From Bog-159 sp963709155 (GTDB lineage: Bacteria; Acidobacteriota; Terriglobia; Bryobacterales; Bryobacteraceae), in assembly GCA_963709155.1 (NCBI GenBank), contig CAVPVD010000006.1, positions 186,001 to 250,000 of the forward strand: DNA of 64,000 bases, in the 5' to 3' direction. This document shows, one piece after another, positions 45,301-54,086 of the stretch. The translations under genes and the position numbers were made by a program. Positions within the stretch are counted from its first letter, which is position 1, and each line of letters starts with the position of its first letter. Under the pieces are notes generated by a model that saw only the letters and a program-made list of their open reading frames with translations, was not told the origin of the DNA and ran no database searches.

Positions 45301-45771
45301 GTTGGTGTCGGTCATGGTGCCCGCGGCCAGCAACAGCAGTTGGCTGAAGTCGCGTTTATTCAGCGGGAGCTCGGAGACGGCTTTGGCGGATAGCTTTTCG
45401 CCCCCGGTGCCCTCGCGCGTCTGTGCTTCGCCGGCCAGCGACAGCGCGTGGCCCGCCGACAGTTCTAGGATGGCTCCGGAATCGCGCGGCAGTTGGACTT
45501 TTTGTGGGCAAACGGCCGTCACGCCCTGGTATTCGACGGCTACCGTGTATTCCGCGGGCGCCAGCGCCGCAAACGTGAAAGTGCCGTCCTTCGCGGTGGT
45601 CGCGGTTTCGCGCCGGCCGCCGGATTCCAGATGCACCACGGCGCCGGAAATCGGCTGGTGATGGTCGTCTCGTAGTAAACCGGTCCACGGCTTGAGTTCG
45701 CTCTGGGCGGCGGCGGACGCGCCGGCCAATAACAAGATTCCGGCGATCGCGGTGATTTGACGGGTGGGCAA
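42391..45771 (-). CDS. TonB-dependent receptor, Oar-like, with carboxypeptidase regulatory domain
   Basis: An 1126-residue outer-membrane receptor. A signal peptide (TAIAGILLLAGASAAAQ) is followed by a CarboxypepD_reg-like beta sandwich (about 25-110; GAVVHLESGGRRETATTAKDG), a plug domain (about 130-240; LPLNKRDFSQLL, VDAVEEIRSSSGWMPAEIGRG) and a long beta-barrel ending in an aromatic residue (QFSLKVIY). The start is a TTG at 45771; a stop codon two codons upstream in frame rules out an earlier start. The layout is that of acidobacterial Oar-type receptors for large nutrients. It starts 25 bases after the stop of an exported protein gene, probably one operon. Confidence 0.92.
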   Translation of the reverse strand: MPTRQITAIAGILLLAGASAAAQSELKPWTGLLRDDHHQPISGAVVHLESGGRRETATTAKDGTFTFAALAPAEYTVAVEYQGVTAVCPQKVQLPRDSGAILELSAGHALSLAGEAQTREGTGGEKLSAKAVSELPLNKRDFSQLLLLAAGTMTDTNGAANFTQQFAVNGQRGTAAVFAMDGADSSDPEIGGATFTNFNVDAVEEIRSSSGWMPAEIGRGAAGFTDIITRSGTNELHGSVFEFLRNAALDARNFFDRQSLAQPERIPPFIRNEFGLTNGGPIVIPGLYNGRNRTFYFAEYQGFRQVLGDTEVIPVPTAAERSGVDTTAFPGDTLIVPVDPRIAKILARYPLPNDPTGPYGARTYATSSKVTTVSDQFSLRIDHQISDKSRLFGRFTMANVTGPTTNPSQTAIDPEFAVGFLDHQRNAAISYTRVPSPTFTMESGISFTRTTPSFPTVDRTDPALTFGDGSYEAFNAAAGSVMAAYGNLFQIRQNFQWIRGRHTIKAGGEVRGNRDTTVFGISPNGQYQFGGGPAYATVPIRSASGTHDIGIGDPLPDALTGLLEASAFSYQSAVAPFIFAQGASIGDSAIHRDSYNAYLQDAWKVSDRLTLNYGLRYEITSPIRESDKRTSAPVLDTAPGTTPGSELLINPQPGYKLDRNGWGPRLSFDWRAASNTTVHVGGAITTLLVNLWQDNFLTGATPFVVYPHLNAVPGQPINFGTVITPQQLPTVYTTGGAAVFASGDSKQVPANTLMDLLRYQQDLAALSPGQGITPFFLQGISPDFKSGYIATWTAGIEQKLGSATVNAGYVGTAGIELPAVDFPNGFSGADAAFAPYTQFDSAGHIIGGYGPLSEIDNRSHSSYHALQVSMQQNLTASGLGVQASYTFSKSIDDSSAVIGGFISGASGAVAQTAPEDPLNARLDKGPSNFDIRNALAFSLFQDLHADRVPFLRPLGQTLTKGWQVLGIGTLQSGPPFTIYSGIQQTGAGSMGTDRPDQIGTPVLSTSRTVREDYFGLGANNASFFSIPIDVPGGTGPNSGVFGTLGRNTFRGPGMRDFDLALIKDTPLLERGGAARASLQFRAEFFNVFNIVNFGLPSNTVLGPGFGEISRTASNSRQIQFSLKVIY

Positions 45772-45796
45772 ACATCAGCATAGCGTGGCGCGCGCT

Positions 45797-47116
45797 TCAG
45801 CGTCCCCGCATCCACGCGCGCGCCCGTGCCACCGCCGCGTCGCGCTCCGCAAAGGGCATCCGATCCCACTCCTTATATCCGAACTTCTGGCCTGTATACC
45901 GCTCCAGCAACGACCCGCCAAAATCGCAGGTGCGCACGCCGGACCACGGCGAATCCATTCGCGAGTCCTCCAGAATCACAGCCAGAATCCGCAAGATACG
46001 TGGTGATTGATCCTCCCACGCCGGCGCCCACATCTCCCGGTACCGGCTGCGATCATGGAGCTTCGCTTCCCGTATGATCGTCAGGTACTGTTCGAATTGC
46101 GCGTCGCTCCCGCGGCGGATCACCAACCCGCAAGCGCTGTCCACGTCCGAATCGTCCGCCTGCCTGTCGCGCAGAACCCGCAGCGCGGCATCGAAGGTCG
46201 CCTCCGCCAAGGCGAGCTGGCCGTAGCCTGCCAGGCCGCACGCAATGGTCACCGCGCCTTTCTGCCGCTGCTCCAGATATGCCGGCAGAAGCTCCAACAG
46301 CAGCGGATCGTCCTTGAACTCCGGCAACAAATTCATGGCCGATGCCCGCGGGTGCAGGGCACTGTACTGCAGCATGTTGCGCAGGATGCCTTCCTTCCTG
46401 CGCTCCGCCGGAACTTCCTGCAACGTGCGGGCAGCCAGCGCCGGCACAGCATCCGAAGGAAGCCCCCCGGGAGACGCCGCCCTCAGCGCGCTCGAGATGT
46501 CCAGCCAGCGCGCATCGCCCGCCGGCAGCGCCGCCACTAGCCCCGCCATGATCTCATCGTTCATTTCCCTGGCAAGCCGGAACTGCATGTAGCCTCCGAA
46601 CCGGAACAGGTCCGGATACGTCCCGTGCAGCAGCGCATTCATGATTTCGCGGAAAATGAACTCGCGTTTGGAGGCGGGCGGCTCGCCTCCAGGCCCCGCC
46701 TCGATCGCCGGCACGACCAGCCCCCAACCCTCCTCCACCAGCAGCTTCCAACCGTTTCCACGCGGCGCCAGCGCGAAAACATAGGTCCGGCCGCGTTCCA
46801 GATTCGCATAGGCCGGATGCCCGTTCGCCATACTGTAGACCGGCCCGTGGCAATAGTGGTCCAGGTAGATGTGTGTGCCCGGGAACGCCGGTTCGGCTCG
46901 CAAAACGCGCAGAGTTGCGAGGCAATGGCGCGTGCCCCCGGGCGCGATCCGTTCCACGCGCGCGGCCACCACAACCGGCGCACCGGCCAGCACATCGATC
47001 GACAGCGGCTGGATCACACCCGCCTGCGCGCCCGCAACCATCAACGCCCCTATCGCGATACATCTTGGCACGCTGTATTCGACAACGCGGCGTGCGTGAA
47101 AGTTCCCCCCGGCCAT
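45797..47116 (-). CDS. Exported protein of unknown function
   Basis: About 439 residues from the ATG at 47116, where GAGGGAGG precedes the start; a GTG at 47071 is the alternative. A hydrophobic segment (CIAIGALMVAGAQAG) is a probable signal peptide. The first part is beta-rich (PVVVAARVERIAPGG, TRTYVFALAPRGNGW-like) and the rest is helical with possible HEAT/TPR-like repeats (LPEFKDDPLLLELLPAYLEQR, YGQLALAEATFDAALRVLR). I do not recognise the family. It probably forms an operon with the TonB receptor. Confidence 0.65.
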   Translation of the reverse strand: MAGGNFHARRVVEYSVPRCIAIGALMVAGAQAGVIQPLSIDVLAGAPVVVAARVERIAPGGTRHCLATLRVLRAEPAFPGTHIYLDHYCHGPVYSMANGHPAYANLERGRTYVFALAPRGNGWKLLVEEGWGLVVPAIEAGPGGEPPASKREFIFREIMNALLHGTYPDLFRFGGYMQFRLAREMNDEIMAGLVAALPAGDARWLDISSALRAASPGGLPSDAVPALAARTLQEVPAERRKEGILRNMLQYSALHPRASAMNLLPEFKDDPLLLELLPAYLEQRQKGAVTIACGLAGYGQLALAEATFDAALRVLRDRQADDSDVDSACGLVIRRGSDAQFEQYLTIIREAKLHDRSRYREMWAPAWEDQSPRILRILAVILEDSRMDSPWSGVRTCDFGGSLLERYTGQKFGYKEWDRMPFAERDAAVARARAWMRGR

Positions 47117-47244
47117 GCCTCCCTCGACCTGCCAAAGAGGCTCGGAGATCGCCGAGGCGCTAACGAAACTCCACGCTTGAAGCACCCCGCCGACCAGCAT
47201 TTCAGGAGCGCTTATTTGCGCCCCCACGCCCCGGTGCGCTAAGG

Positions 47245-47255
47245 TAACAACGTTA
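47245..47255 (+). promoter_or_regulatory. Possible operator of the toxin-antitoxin genes
   Basis: A short inverted repeat TAAC-AAC-GTTA lies 25 bases upstream of the antitoxin ATG and next to a TATTCT that could be a -10. Antitoxins of this type often bind such palindromes. Weak. Confidence 0.3.
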
Positions 47256-47278
47256 TTCTGAAAGGAAGGAGCCCGATC

Positions 47279-47530
47279 ATGGAAGTACAATTCAGCCCCG
47301 ACGTACAGGCGAAGCTGGAGCAGATGGCCCGCGACGCCGGCCGGCAGCCCACCGAGGTTATTGAAGATGCGGTAGTCGGTCTTTATGACGAGCTCGCCTA
47401 TACGCGGGAAATGCTTGATCGACGGTACGACGAAATGGAAAGCGGTAAGGTGCCTGGGATCGACGGTGAGGAAGCCTACCGGCGCTTGATGGAAAAAACC
47501 CAAGCGCGCCGGCAGCAGCCCCCGGCATGA
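47279..47530 (+). CDS. ParD-like antitoxin
   Basis: An 83-residue protein preceded by AAGGAAGGAG. The N-terminus (MEVQFSPDVQAKLEQMARDAGRQ) is the helix-strand start typical of ParD/RHH-type antitoxins that pair with RelE/ParE toxins; the C-terminal half (ELAYTREMLDRRYDEMESGKV) is a charged toxin-binding helix. It overlaps the toxin start (ATGA), the normal arrangement of a type II toxin-antitoxin operon. Confidence 0.8.
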   Translation: MEVQFSPDVQAKLEQMARDAGRQPTEVIEDAVVGLYDELAYTREMLDRRYDEMESGKVPGIDGEEAYRRLMEKTQARRQQPPA

Positions 47531-47817
47531 GCGGCTATACGCTCCATTCGGAAGCGTTCAACGATATTGACGAAATTCGCGCCTACATTGCCGAGGACGA
47601 CCCCGACTCGGCCGACCGGGTAGTAACGGCAATCTTTGATCGTATTCGCTCCTTGGCGGGGTTTCCCCATCAGGGCTACCGCCGCCCCAATCTCACGTCG
47701 CACCCTCTGCGCTTTGCCCCTGTCGATCGGATCGTTGCCGGCTCACAACAACTTCGCCACCCGCTCCCGGAACCGCGTGTAAATCCACGAAACCGCCAGC
47801 AGGATGACTCCCAATAG
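47527..47817 (+). pseudogene. ParE/RelE-type toxin, C-terminally truncated
   Basis: The first 65 or so residues are a clear ParE toxin (YTLHSEAFNDIDEIRAYIAEDDPDSADRVV ... FPHQGYRRPNLTSHPLRFAPV). Family members then continue with a strand like YLIVYRP and a short C-terminal segment ending in HGRRD-like residues. Here the frame instead reads an unrelated tail (DRIVAGSQQ ...) and from 47743 runs antisense through the end of the DUF2339 gene. The junction lies near 47720. The active-site strands of the C-terminus are missing, so the toxin is probably dead. Confidence 0.7.
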
Positions 47818-50421
47818 GATCAGCGACAGGATGCGCGGCAGCGTTTCCAAATGCCGCAGGTCCCAGGCGAACAGCTTCACGATGCAGGCCAGCAGCAGCA
47901 CCAGCCCCGATATGCGGAATACGCGGTCGCGCAGGGGAAAGCCCGACGCCAGCAGGATCACGCCCTGGATCCCGCAAGCCATCGTCAACAGGCTGCCTTG
48001 GATCCGGTAATACAGCAGCAGGGTCGTCAGCGTGGTGGCCATCAGCGAGAAATACAGGCGCTGCCGGCCGTCGCGCGGCGACAGCAGTTGCGCGGCGTAA
48101 AAGCAGGCAATCGCCGCGGCGGCCGGCCACGCCACTGCAGCCATGTCAGGCAGATTGGCGATAGAAAGGAAATAGGCCAGCGCCGCGGCGACACCTCCCT
48201 GCCACTTGAAGACTTCCCGCTTCCACTCGCGCCCCGCGACGACCAGCGCCAGCGCCGCCGCCGCCCACGACGCCGCCACCATCTCCGCCGGCGCCAACGC
48301 CCACAACGCCACCAAGGCGAGCGCCAGCCCGCAGGACGAGGCTCCGGTCAGCACCATCCCTTCTTCCTCGCGGTGTGCGCGCGCGGCGATGCCATAAGCC
48401 AACAGCGCGGCCCACAAGGGGATCAGGCGTGGACCCCATGGACCGGAATTCGCCAGCCCCAATATAGTGTGTAAACCCACCAGGCACGCGCCCGCCATCG
48501 CCGCCGCGTATGCCATCCGCCGAAAGTCGCCCGGCAGCCGCCGTAGCCCCAGTTCCAGGATCGGGATCGCCAGCGCCATCCAGGCAATCCCCAGATACGG
48601 ATCGGGCACCAGCCGCCACACCAGCGCCATCAGCGCCATCACCGCCAGACCGGCGCCGCCCAACCGCAACAGGCCGCGTTCGTCTTCTCCAAAACGATCC
48701 GCGCCGGACCACAGCGCGCACAACGCCGCCGCGTAGCACAGCCCGGCGGCCGCCGCCAGCGGCAGTTCGCGCATTTCCAAAGCTGTGCCCGCCAAACCCA
48801 CCGCCAGCAGCAGGTACCCCTGTAAGCGGAAATCGACGAGCCGCCGCCACCAGCCGAAAGCGAATGCGCCCAGCGCCGCAACTTGCCACGCCACACTCCG
48901 CGATGGCTCCGGTATCTTCTTGCCGATCGCCAGTGCCACCATCGCCGCGCCCGCGTAGCCGTAGAACGTGTCCGCCGCGTACAAAGCGCGGTTGGCATAG
49001 AACACCACGGCATCGAGCGACGCTACCGGCAGCCATTGATCCGTTGGCAGCATCCAGGTGTCGATCACCAGCAGCCGCAGCGCCTCCACGCCGAATAGGG
49101 ATGTGCCCAGCCAGCGCAAATAAGGTGCGCGCAGCCGTATGCCCGCCACGTAGAACAGCTCCGCCTCCACCACCAGCGCCGACGCGATCCATGCATGATT
49201 CAGTTTTAGAAAAATGGCGCCCGCCCCGAGCGCCGCCGTCAGGGTGGCCGCGCCGTGCCATTTGCCGGATCGAACCCGCGCCGCCGCGCTCACCAGATAG
49301 GCCACGGCCGCGGCCGCCAGCAGAATCCACAGCCGATCCGGCGCCGCCGTTTGCCATTTCAGCACCGACAGCCCCAACGCACCCGCCGCGTTGAGCGGCA
49401 GCAGCCAAGCCTCCGGATGCCATACATCGAAGATTTCGAACAGCAGCCAGTACACCATAAAGATGGCCTGCGCCTGCCACAACGGCGCCCCCGTATCGCC
49501 GCGCATCACCACCACGGCATAGGTGGCGATCAGTCCCAGCATCGCCATCCGGATCCAGCGGAAGCGGTGCGCCACATAGAGCAGCGAAGCCGCCAGCGGG
49601 ACCAGCGCCAGGAAGGGCAGAGAACTCATGTCCGTGATCGCCAGGGTGCCGAACGCTACGAAGTAGGCCAGCCCCGTTACCGTCTGCGAACGGTAGCGCA
49701 GTGAATGCACGATCATGCCGGTGGCCACCACCAGCAGCAGAATAGCGCCCGCCACCGCGCTGTCGATTACGCGCGCCGCTTCCACAGCGTGCATGGCGTA
49801 GACCGTCACGTACAGTCCCGCCCAACCGCCACCCAACAACCCGCGTGCGAACACCTGGTAGCGCTCCCGCGATTCGAAAATTACGCCGCACGCCAGCAGG
49901 GCGCAGCTTGCGGCCAGGCAGATACCTACGCGGCCGCCCGGCCCGAATTGCGTGAACGAATACCGCAGCAGTGTCGCCAGCCCCACCACCAGGACAAACA
50001 CGCCAATCTTGGCGAACCAGTTTCCGCCCAGAATGGCTTCCCAATCCCGCGGCGCGGAAGCCGGTTTCGGGGTTGCCTCTGCGACAGGCTCAGCCTCTGC
50101 GCGCAGTGGGACGGCCACGGGTATAGCCGGTCCGATCGCCCGCGGTTCCGGTACGGGCGGCGCCACCGTGGTTTTCGAAAGCGTTAGCTCCGGTGCGGGG
50201 GTTGGAGACACAGGAGCCGGAGCCACAGGAGCCGGAGCCACCGGAGCCGGCGCGGGAGCCGCGTGGCTCGTGCGGTAAATCTCCGCCAACGCCTGACTCT
50301 GTGCGTCGACCCGCCCAGTCAGCACCTTGATGCGCAACTCCATCTCCGCCAGGCGATCCCGTGTGATCGCCCAACGGATCAGCAAAACCACAATCAAGCC
50401 AAGGACCAGAAAGATTTCCAT
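47743..50421 (-). CDS. DUF2339 polytopic membrane protein
   Basis: An 892-residue inner-membrane protein. A first helix (MEIFLVLGLIVVLLIRWAI) is followed by a coiled coil, a proline/alanine-rich linker with APAPVAPAPV repeats (about 55-80), and then a very hydrophobic body with more than 20 helices, starting WEAILGGNWFAKIGVFVLVVG, the hallmark of DUF2339. Function unknown. It starts 12 bases after the stop of the LplT-PlsC-ligase gene on the same strand, so co-transcription is likely. Its 3' end overlaps the truncated toxin on the other strand. Confidence 0.9.
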   Translation of the reverse strand: MEIFLVLGLIVVLLIRWAITRDRLAEMELRIKVLTGRVDAQSQALAEIYRTSHAAPAPAPVAPAPVAPAPVSPTPAPELTLSKTTVAPPVPEPRAIGPAIPVAVPLRAEAEPVAEATPKPASAPRDWEAILGGNWFAKIGVFVLVVGLATLLRYSFTQFGPGGRVGICLAASCALLACGVIFESRERYQVFARGLLGGGWAGLYVTVYAMHAVEAARVIDSAVAGAILLLVVATGMIVHSLRYRSQTVTGLAYFVAFGTLAITDMSSLPFLALVPLAASLLYVAHRFRWIRMAMLGLIATYAVVVMRGDTGAPLWQAQAIFMVYWLLFEIFDVWHPEAWLLPLNAAGALGLSVLKWQTAAPDRLWILLAAAAVAYLVSAAARVRSGKWHGAATLTAALGAGAIFLKLNHAWIASALVVEAELFYVAGIRLRAPYLRWLGTSLFGVEALRLLVIDTWMLPTDQWLPVASLDAVVFYANRALYAADTFYGYAGAAMVALAIGKKIPEPSRSVAWQVAALGAFAFGWWRRLVDFRLQGYLLLAVGLAGTALEMRELPLAAAAGLCYAAALCALWSGADRFGEDERGLLRLGGAGLAVMALMALVWRLVPDPYLGIAWMALAIPILELGLRRLPGDFRRMAYAAAMAGACLVGLHTILGLANSGPWGPRLIPLWAALLAYGIAARAHREEEGMVLTGASSCGLALALVALWALAPAEMVAASWAAAALALVVAGREWKREVFKWQGGVAAALAYFLSIANLPDMAAVAWPAAAAIACFYAAQLLSPRDGRQRLYFSLMATTLTTLLLYYRIQGSLLTMACGIQGVILLASGFPLRDRVFRISGLVLLLACIVKLFAWDLRHLETLPRILSLILLGVILLAVSWIYTRFRERVAKLL

Positions 50422-50433
50422 ATTGCGCTCCTT

Positions 50434-53400
50434 TCAGGACCGTGGCGCGGCCACTTCCGCCGCCACTAACTCCTCCGCGCGCATTTTCAATCCGCGCAGG
50501 TCCAGCTTACCCGTGCCAAGCTGCGGCAGCGACTCCACCCGGTACAGATTTTCGCGCTTCGGAATCCACAAGCGCGGCAGATCCGTCTCCGCCAGCTTCT
50601 GCCACAATTCCGCCGGCTCCATCTCGTGTACGTACAGCGCCGCCAGCCGCTCCCCGCGCCGCTCGTCCGCCACCGAAGTGACGGCGCAAGGCGCCGCCCC
50701 CAACACGCCGGCGATGGCATCTTCGATCCGCAGGTGCGGCACCATCTCGCCCGCGATCTTGCTGAACCGCGACAGCCGGTCGGTAATACGAATGAATCCT
50801 TCGTCGTCGATGGCCGCGATATCGCCGGTGACATACCAGCCCTCATGCAGCACCTCGGCCGTGCGCGCCGGCTCTCCCAGATAGCCGATCATACGGTTCG
50901 ACCCTTTTACCAGCAATAGCCCCGGCTGATCCGGCCCCAGCGCTACGAACGTGGCCGGATCCACCACTTGCGCCGCGACGCCCGGCATCGGATGCCCCAC
51001 CGTGCCCGGCTTGTTGCCGATTTGCGAATCCTTGCCCGCCTGGAAATTGGGGGCGTTCACCGCCACTACCGGCGCCATTTCGGTGCACCCATATCCTTCG
51101 AGCAACTCTACGCCGAACTTCTCGCGGAACGCCACGGCGATGGGCTCGCGCAGCTTCTCCGCGCCCACCAGCACAAATCGCAGGCTGGCAAATTCCTCTG
51201 CCGTACACTTGCGCGTGTAGCCCGCGCAGAACGTGGGCGTCGACAGCAAAAACGTCGCCCGGTATTTCGCGATCAGCTCGCCGATCGCCTTGGCGTCCGT
51301 GGGATTCGGATGGTAGACCACGCCGCATCCCGCAATCAGCGGGAACCAGATCGTGACCGTATATCCGAACGAGTGAAAGAAGGGCAGTACGCCCACGATG
51401 CGATCCTGCTCGCCGATCCAGAAAAGCTGCGCCATCGCATCGATATTGGCCAGCACGTTATAGTGCGAGAGCATCACGCCCTTCGGGATGCCCGTGCTGC
51501 CGCTCGAGAAGATCACGGTCGCCAGCGTTTCCGGACGCGCGCCGCCGCCGAGCAGGCGCGCTGGCGCCCATCGCGCGGCCAGCAGTGCCTTCAGCTTCGC
51601 CAGCTTGCCCGTGCGCGCCAGAATGTCTTCCACGAACACCATGCCATCCTGCGCTTCGATCCTGGCCTTCGCCAGAAACACGCGCGACGTGACCACCGTG
51701 CGGATGTTGCAGCGTTCGCGCGCGGCCGTCATCGCCTCCGGCCCGGCCGTGAAGTTGAGATTCACCGGCACGCGCCCCGCCAGTGTGATTCCCACGTTCG
51801 CCAGCGCGCCCGCCGCGCTGGGCGGCAGCAGCACGCCGATCATTTGTTCGTCGCGCCGCGTGCGCGCCCAGTCCGCCACCAGCACGCCGGCGGTGAGCAT
51901 GCGCCCGTAGGTCAGTTCCCGGCCGGTCGCATCGGCCATCGCGAAGTGGCTCCAGTTGCGGCGCGCGCTTTGGATCAACCGGCGCGGCAGCGTATCGCCC
52001 GCGCTCTGGCGATGCGCGTTCGCTTCCGACGCCAGTTCCTGTATCGCCTGCCGCACTTCATGCGCGCTCGAATTCGCCGGCATCGGATTGCCGAACGAAA
52101 CCGTCACGGGATACGGGATCCGTTTGGGCCACTTCCAGAAAAAGCGGCCGCGCTCGAAGCTGAAGATGCTGCCCCAAAGCCGATCCAGGTGCACCGGGAT
52201 GATCGGCACATCCAGCCCTTCGACGATTTTTTCCATGCCACGCTTGAAGGGCAGGATATTCCCGGTACGGCTGATGGCCCCCTCCGCGAAGATGCAGACC
52301 ACGTGTCCGGCCGCCAGTTCGCGCCGCGCCGCGCGGATCGCCTCGATCGCCTCGCGGCCGCCGCCCACCGGGATCGCCTGCGTCTTACGGAAGAACCAAT
52401 TCAGCGCCTTCAGTTGGTAATACGGCTTCCAGACCATGAAGCGGATGAATCGCTGTACGCACGCGCCCACCAGGAAGCCGTCCACGTGCGACATGTGATT
52501 CGAAACCAGCAAGGCCGGCCCGCGAAATGGCACGTTCTCCTGCCCCACGATGCGGATGCGGAAGATCGTATGTGTGACGAACCACAACACGAAGCGGATC
52601 AGGAAATCGTCCACCACCGTCACGATGTAAACCGTGATAGCCATGCTGACGAATCCGAACGTCAGGATGATGTGCGGCGGGCTGATGTGCAGCCCGTCCG
52701 TGCAGAGATAGAACACCGCGGTGGCCAGCAGCATTCCCAATGTGTTGTAGATGTTGTTGGTGGCGATGATGCGGCCCTTTTCGCCGCTGTCGCTGCGCTG
52801 TTGCAGGTAGGCGTTCAGCGGCACGAAGAAGACACCGGCCGCCACGCCCAGCATCGACAGCATCGCCACCGAGGCCCAGTAGGACCCGCGCGCGCCGAAG
52901 AGCGCCAGGCTGAACACGCCCATGCAGATGGAGCCGAGAGGCACCAGCCCGATCTCCACTTTGTCGCCCGAGAGCCTGCCCGCCAGCATGCTGCCCGCGC
53001 CGATCCCCAGCGACAGAAATGTCATCAACAGTCCCGCGTGCGATTCGTCGGCTCTCAGCGTTTCGCTGCCGAACAGCATCAGGTCCATCTGGAACAGCAT
53101 CGCCAGGAACCAGAAGTAGGAGATGGCCATCACCGCCAGCCACAGCGGACGGTCGCGCAGCAGGTGCCGGGTCCCTTCCGCGATTTCGCCCACGGGATTC
53201 AGCCGCCACGGTTGCCGCGCGGCCGCCGCCGGCACCCGCGTGATACGGAAACTGGTCAGGCAGCCGATCACCGCTATCGTGGTCAGCACCACGCCCACCT
53301 TCCATTCGGCCGTCTTCCAGTGGGCGAACAGGAACGGCCCGACCGATGTGCCCAGCACGATCGCCACCAGCGTGGTCATCTCCAGCAGCGCATTGGCGCG

Positions 53401-53829
53401 CGAAAGGTCGCGATCGGAGACCAGTTCCGGCACGATGGAATATTTGGCCGGACTGAAGATCGTATAGTGTACGGCCATCAGGAACAGCACCACGAACATC
53501 AGGGGGACGCTGTGCGAGAAGAAGACCAGGATGCCCAGCCCCATCACCGCGATCTCGAAAATCTTGACCGCGATCAACACCGTGCGCTTACTGATGGCAT
53601 CCGCCAGTTGGCCGGCGTATCCGGTGAACAGCAGCGAGGGCAGCACGAAGATGGCCCCGGCCAGCGCTACGTACTTGCCGCTCTGGCCGGCCTGCGCGAC
53701 GATATACACCGCGCGCAGCGAAACGATAATGCGGTAGGCGTTATCGTTGAACGCGCCGAGAAACTGGGTGCAGAGGAAAGCGACGAAGCCGCCGTTTCTG
53801 AGTACGTCTTTGAATCCGCCGTGTGCCAT
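50434..53829 (-). CDS. LplT-PlsC-acyl-CoA/ACP synthetase fusion (lysophospholipid recycling)
   Basis: An 1131-residue three-part protein. Residues 1-400 are an MFS transporter of the LplT type (FLCTQFLGAFNDNAYR), 420-620 a PlsC acyltransferase with NHMSHVD (His445, Asp450) and FAEGAISR, and 640-1120 an AMP-forming ligase with the P-loop SSGSTGIPKG (about 775-784) and GYGCTEMAPV. The fusion corresponds to LplT plus Aas: flip lysophospholipid inward, activate a fatty acid, and re-acylate. The ATG at 53829 is favoured because the LplT N-terminus follows directly. A palindrome lies upstream and DUF2339 downstream. Confidence 0.93.
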   Translation of the reverse strand: MAHGGFKDVLRNGGFVAFLCTQFLGAFNDNAYRIIVSLRAVYIVAQAGQSGKYVALAGAIFVLPSLLFTGYAGQLADAISKRTVLIAVKIFEIAVMGLGILVFFSHSVPLMFVVLFLMAVHYTIFSPAKYSIVPELVSDRDLSRANALLEMTTLVAIVLGTSVGPFLFAHWKTAEWKVGVVLTTIAVIGCLTSFRITRVPAAAARQPWRLNPVGEIAEGTRHLLRDRPLWLAVMAISYFWFLAMLFQMDLMLFGSETLRADESHAGLLMTFLSLGIGAGSMLAGRLSGDKVEIGLVPLGSICMGVFSLALFGARGSYWASVAMLSMLGVAAGVFFVPLNAYLQQRSDSGEKGRIIATNNIYNTLGMLLATAVFYLCTDGLHISPPHIILTFGFVSMAITVYIVTVVDDFLIRFVLWFVTHTIFRIRIVGQENVPFRGPALLVSNHMSHVDGFLVGACVQRFIRFMVWKPYYQLKALNWFFRKTQAIPVGGGREAIEAIRAARRELAAGHVVCIFAEGAISRTGNILPFKRGMEKIVEGLDVPIIPVHLDRLWGSIFSFERGRFFWKWPKRIPYPVTVSFGNPMPANSSAHEVRQAIQELASEANAHRQSAGDTLPRRLIQSARRNWSHFAMADATGRELTYGRMLTAGVLVADWARTRRDEQMIGVLLPPSAAGALANVGITLAGRVPVNLNFTAGPEAMTAARERCNIRTVVTSRVFLAKARIEAQDGMVFVEDILARTGKLAKLKALLAARWAPARLLGGGARPETLATVIFSSGSTGIPKGVMLSHYNVLANIDAMAQLFWIGEQDRIVGVLPFFHSFGYTVTIWFPLIAGCGVVYHPNPTDAKAIGELIAKYRATFLLSTPTFCAGYTRKCTAEEFASLRFVLVGAEKLREPIAVAFREKFGVELLEGYGCTEMAPVVAVNAPNFQAGKDSQIGNKPGTVGHPMPGVAAQVVDPATFVALGPDQPGLLLVKGSNRMIGYLGEPARTAEVLHEGWYVTGDIAAIDDEGFIRITDRLSRFSKIAGEMVPHLRIEDAIAGVLGAAPCAVTSVADERRGERLAALYVHEMEPAELWQKLAETDLPRLWIPKRENLYRVESLPQLGTGKLDLRGLKMRAEELVAAEVAAPRS

Positions 53830-53934
53830 GGCCGGTACTAATGCACGGCGCCCGCCGCGGCGCCGGTGTGGCAAAGATACCACGGGTCAATGGGTTAGCG
53901 ATAGGCTGTTTGGAGTTAGCCGAAGAGGCCGTAC

Positions 53935-53964
53935 ATTTTATGAACGATTAATGCACATTAATCG
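53935..53964 (-). promoter_or_regulatory. Palindromic operator overlapping a possible promoter
   Basis: The perfect palindrome CGATTAATGCACATTAATCG (53945-53964, two 9-base arms) sits directly upstream of TAAAAT (53940-53935 on the minus strand), where it would cover the spacer and -35 of a promoter for the acyltransferase gene. The predicted leader is about 100 bases. Confidence 0.45.
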
Positions 53965-53967
53965 CTG

Positions 53968-54062
53968 GCGGGACTTTTAAGTCCCGCTCTGGACTTTGGG
54001 GATTTGGTGGGGCGGGCGTCTACGCCTGCAGAGGGTCTCCAGACCCGATCTTTGGCGAGCGC
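53968..54062. repeat. Modular palindromic repeat, copy 7
   Basis: The GCGGGACTTTTAAGTCCCGC palindrome (53968-53987) is followed by GGCGGGCGTCTACGCCTGC, GGGTCT/AGACCC and GGCGAGCG. These are the modules of the copy at 10.6 kb in the same order. Confidence 0.85.
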
Positions 54063-54086
54063 AAGCTCGGTGGCGTCACGGACCCC

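Noticed and set aside
45783..45806. A further copy of the palindromic repeat at the end of the 45797 gene
   Set aside because: It matches only GTGGCGCGCGCTTCAGCGT, with a mismatch in the stem, and much of it is coding; too weak to list as a copy.
50968..53841. A 957-codon open frame on the plus strand opposite the LplT-PlsC-ligase gene
   Set aside because: It is an antisense frame kept open by high GC at third positions. Its translation is Arg/His/Gln-rich without any domain, while the opposite strand has clear catalytic motifs throughout.
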